DNA from: M55B174 sp964618065
GTDB taxonomy: Bacteria > Patescibacteriota > Minisyncoccia > CAIUEV01 > JAHKAQ01
NCBI GenBank assembly: GCA_964618065.1
Contig: CAZTZK010000012.1
Span: forward strand, 1 to 8,456
Length of the DNA: 8,456 nt
Direction: 5' to 3'
Shown here: piece by piece, positions 6,746 to 8,456 of the stretch
How positions within the stretch are numbered: the first letter of the stretch is position 1
Layout: each line of letters opens with the position of its first letter
The notes under the pieces: model-generated
The model's database searches: none
The model's input: the letters and a program-made list of their open reading frames with translations, nothing else
Told to the model about the DNA's origin: nothing
Made by a program: the position numbers and the translations under genes

Positions 6746-6765
<20 letters not shown>
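6001..6765 (-). CDS. DGR reverse transcriptase, C-terminal catalytic part (out of frame with N-terminal part)
   Basis: This frame carries the palm and thumb of a DGR-type reverse transcriptase, which copies the template-repeat RNA into cDNA with errors at adenines. Counting from the TTG at 6765: LQCDISKYFASIDH has the first catalytic Asp (residue 4); GIPIGNLTSQLFANIYLD (68-85) holds the DGR-typical IGxxxSQ motif in place of the QG seen in retroviral enzymes; YIRYMDDFLFL has the catalytic YMDD (115-118); GIDFLGYRIF (161-170) is the next conserved motif; a basic thumb follows. All catalytic residues are intact. The true start is not here: TTG lies only three codons before the catalytic Asp, and the frame is open upstream through the GA tract into the region that should join the N-terminal half at 6746-7261. 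The 3' end overlaps avd by 26 bp. Confidence 0.93.
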
Positions 6766-7261
<496 letters not shown>

Positions 7262-7292
7262 AGAATTTAAAAGTTATAATTCCCAGAAAAAT

Positions 7293-7316
7293 TTTGCCCG
7301 GCATCCGCCGGGCAAA
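7293..7316 (-). terminator. Rho-independent terminator after the DGR target gene
   Basis: Plus-strand TTTGCCCGGC (7293-7302) and GCCGGGCAAA (7307-7316) are perfect 10-bp arms around a 4-nt loop; read leftward the hairpin is followed by ATTTTT. It lies 91 bp after the target-gene stop and 31 bp before the reverse-transcriptase ATG, so it would lower RT expression relative to the abundant target mRNA. Confidence 0.88.
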
Positions 7317-7329
7317 GCTGCCAAGCCAT

Positions 7330-7377
7330 GTTTCACTCAAGATTTTAACATTTTGTGAAACAATTTTGCTCAAAATT
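7330..7377 (-). other. Two adjacent hairpins just downstream of the variable repeat
   Basis: Nearest the target stop, AATTTTG (7362-7368) and CAAAATT (7371-7377) form a 7-bp stem with a 2-nt loop; directly beside it GTTTCAC (7330-7336) and GTGAAAC (7355-7361) form a second 7-bp stem. They lie 32-79 bp after the end of the variable repeat. In the Bordetella phage DGR a hairpin or cruciform just past the variable repeat promotes retrohoming; whether these serve that role is unproven, since they are AT-rich and farther away. Confidence 0.4.
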
Positions 7378-7406
7378 AAAGCGAAACCAGATTCCAGATA
7401 TCTACA

Positions 7407-8456
7407 TTAACGAGCGCAACGAAACCCGAGGGACGTGAGGGAATTCGCCGGAGTATTGTGCAAATGCAACGTAAAAACGCCGCAAGAAGACGTATAGTTC
7501 CAATAGCCACCCCGTCTGAAGGCATTCCCGTCAGCAGTACACCCATAATACTTTCCGACTCCATTAGTAGAACTTAAACTTCCATCTGGTCCAGCATAAT
7601 ATTTTTCCCAGTCAGTTAGACCACTATTAGTCCATTCCAGCCAACCTGCGTTAGTGTTCCAGGGTACCCCACATAAATCGTCGGTCCATTGCCATACATT
7701 TCCGGATAGATCCCAAATTACTTCGCCGTTGGAAAGAACGTGGGTTCTCATTTGGGATTTATTGGCTCCTCCGGCAGAATAGCCGGTGGTGGCGTAAGCT
7801 TGTCCTGTACCGTAATAACCTTTATCGTTGTCATCGCCATTGTAGGAACCATCTCCTCTGATTTCACAATTACCGGCATCGTAAGCGTTATCAGTGTGTT
7901 CCATGGTTTCGTTTAGATTACAGGTTGTAATAACAGGATCGGCATTGTCAGTGGTGGCTAAAGCACTGGAGGGACTGTTGTCTGAATGGCCGGTGGCTAA
8001 TTGGAGGTCAGCGTCACTATCTAGGTCATTGATGGGGGTAGCTTCAATATTTCTAGCAATAGTCATCCATTCTACATTAGTGATTAAATGAGCACCAATT
8101 TTTTCACAAGCGGTTTTAGCAGCATATTGAGAAATACTTACCCAGGGAGTTCCTGTGGCCGTTGATTCGGCTTCCTTAGTAGTACTGTTTTGTTTGGCTT
8201 CATACTTCATCACGCAGAAATCATCATCCACAAAATCTGAATCTCCAGGCACTAATACCCAGCCGTCAGGACAGCTAGTTCTAACAACGCCACTATCCCA
8301 AGGAACATTTATGTCTCCACTAATTCCCACATCTCCTTCCACATCTAATTCGTAATCAGGGGTGCTGTCTCCAATGCCTATTTTCCCTTCACTGTCCACG
8401 GTGAAAAGAGCGCTACCGTTGTCTTGAATATGGAAATCTCCGGAATTAGTAAGGTT
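7407..8456 (-). CDS. DGR target (variable) protein, FGE/C-type-lectin-like domain; N-terminus outside window
   Basis: The frame is open from the right edge to TAA at 7409-7407, so at least 349 residues are seen and the start is missing; the GTG at 8399 is internal, since NLTNSGDFHIQDNGSALFT precedes it in frame. The first about 60 residues (DNGSALFTVDSEGKIGIGD, YELDVEGDVGISGDI) resemble the beta-rich stalk repeats of large bacterial surface or fibre proteins. From about CPDGWVLVP onward comes a formylglycine-generating-enzyme-like (C-type lectin) domain: FCVMKYEAK, VSISQYAAKTACEKIGAHLITNVEWMTIARN, then the hallmark IWDLSGNVWQWTDD and the closing LGFRCAR. This fold is a common DGR scaffold for displaying variable residues. 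The last 40 codons are the variable repeat. It is less AT-rich than the neighbouring RT gene. It likely binds ligands or other cells at the surface; the ligand is unknown. Confidence 0.9.
   Translation of the reverse strand, partial: NLTNSGDFHIQDNGSALFTVDSEGKIGIGDSTPDYELDVEGDVGISGDINVPWDSGVVRTSCPDGWVLVPGDSDFVDDDFCVMKYEAKQNSTTKEAESTATGTPWVSISQYAAKTACEKIGAHLITNVEWMTIARNIEATPINDLDSDADLQLATGHSDNSPSSALATTDNADPVITTCNLNETMEHTDNAYDAGNCEIRGDGSYNGDDNDKGYYGTGQAYATTGYSAGGANKSQMRTHVLSNGEVIWDLSGNVWQWTDDLCGVPWNTNAGWLEWTNSGLTDWEKYYAGPDGSLSSTNGVGKYYGCTADGNAFRRGGYWNYTSSCGVFTLHLHNTPANSLTSLGFRCAR
7409..7528 (-). repeat. DGR variable repeat (VR) in the target gene
   Basis: The acceptor copy matching the template at 5542-5661. 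Compared with the template, codon changes are Q to G, K to N, K to R, N to Y, N to Y, N to S, N to H, N to H, N to L, N to S and I to L, all explained by substitutions at template adenines. Three of the ten AAT/AAC template codons stay asparagine. The repeat ends exactly before the stop codon. Its final 21 coding bases, encoding GFRCAR, are adenine-free and unchanged, as expected for the initiation-of-mutagenic-homing segment. Confidence 0.96.

Noticed and set aside
7376..7564. 62-codon minus-strand frame over the variable repeat
   Set aside because: It is another frame of the target gene and lacks the conserved GFRCAR ending; the adenine substitutions make sense only in the long frame.

Overview
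The window looks like an AT-rich bacterial chromosome, probably a Candidate Phyla Radiation (Patescibacteria) genome. That placement is inferred from the small-genome gene set, the style of the proteins (a HIT protein with an HVHAKLFP motif, a PF10108-type exonuclease, FGE-fold surface protein with a stalk) and the presence of a diversity-generating retroelement (DGR); no marker gene settles it. TAA and TAG act as ordinary stops and no gene needs an internal UGA read as an amino acid, so the code appears standard. None of the eight intact or split genes whose start codon is visible has a recognisable Shine-Dalgarno sequence.

Layout (nearly all genes are on the minus strand). Left end: the first 46 codons of a secreted protein (1-140), an AT-rich gap, and a single-gene HU unit (366-635) with its own promoter and a perfect 24-bp-stem terminator. 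On the plus strand at 861-1184 is an HNH-like gene broken by an in-frame TAA, with a consensus ribosome binding site and its own terminator. From 5071 down to 1301 runs a compact housekeeping block: DEDDy 3'-5' exonuclease, HIT protein, RarA clamp-loader-like ATPase, RmuC, and a tRNA-Leu(CAA) whose first base is the last base of the rmuC stop codon. Most of this block concerns DNA metabolism and genome stability.

Right half: a complete DGR cassette transcribed leftward in the order target gene (7407-8456, continuing off the window), terminator, reverse transcriptase (7261-6001), Avd accessory protein (6026-5694), template repeat (5661-5542). The template repeat and the variable repeat at the 3' end of the target gene (7528-7409) align without gaps over 120 bp. 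They differ at 15 positions, and all 15 are adenines in the template read on the coding strand; none of the 87 non-adenine positions differs. This is the signature of adenine-directed mutagenic retrohoming and implies that the system has been active.

The most unusual feature is a pure 30-copy GA dinucleotide tract (60 bp, 6789-6848) inside the reverse transcriptase gene, between the finger motifs and the first catalytic aspartate. At 30 copies the gene is out of frame; any copy number equal to 1 modulo 3 (for example 28 or 31) would restore a continuous enzyme of about 420 residues. If the tract is real and polymorphic, slipped-strand mispairing would switch the retroelement on and off: a phase-variable mutator that in turn diversifies a surface protein. 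An assembly or sequencing artefact in the repeat is the main alternative.
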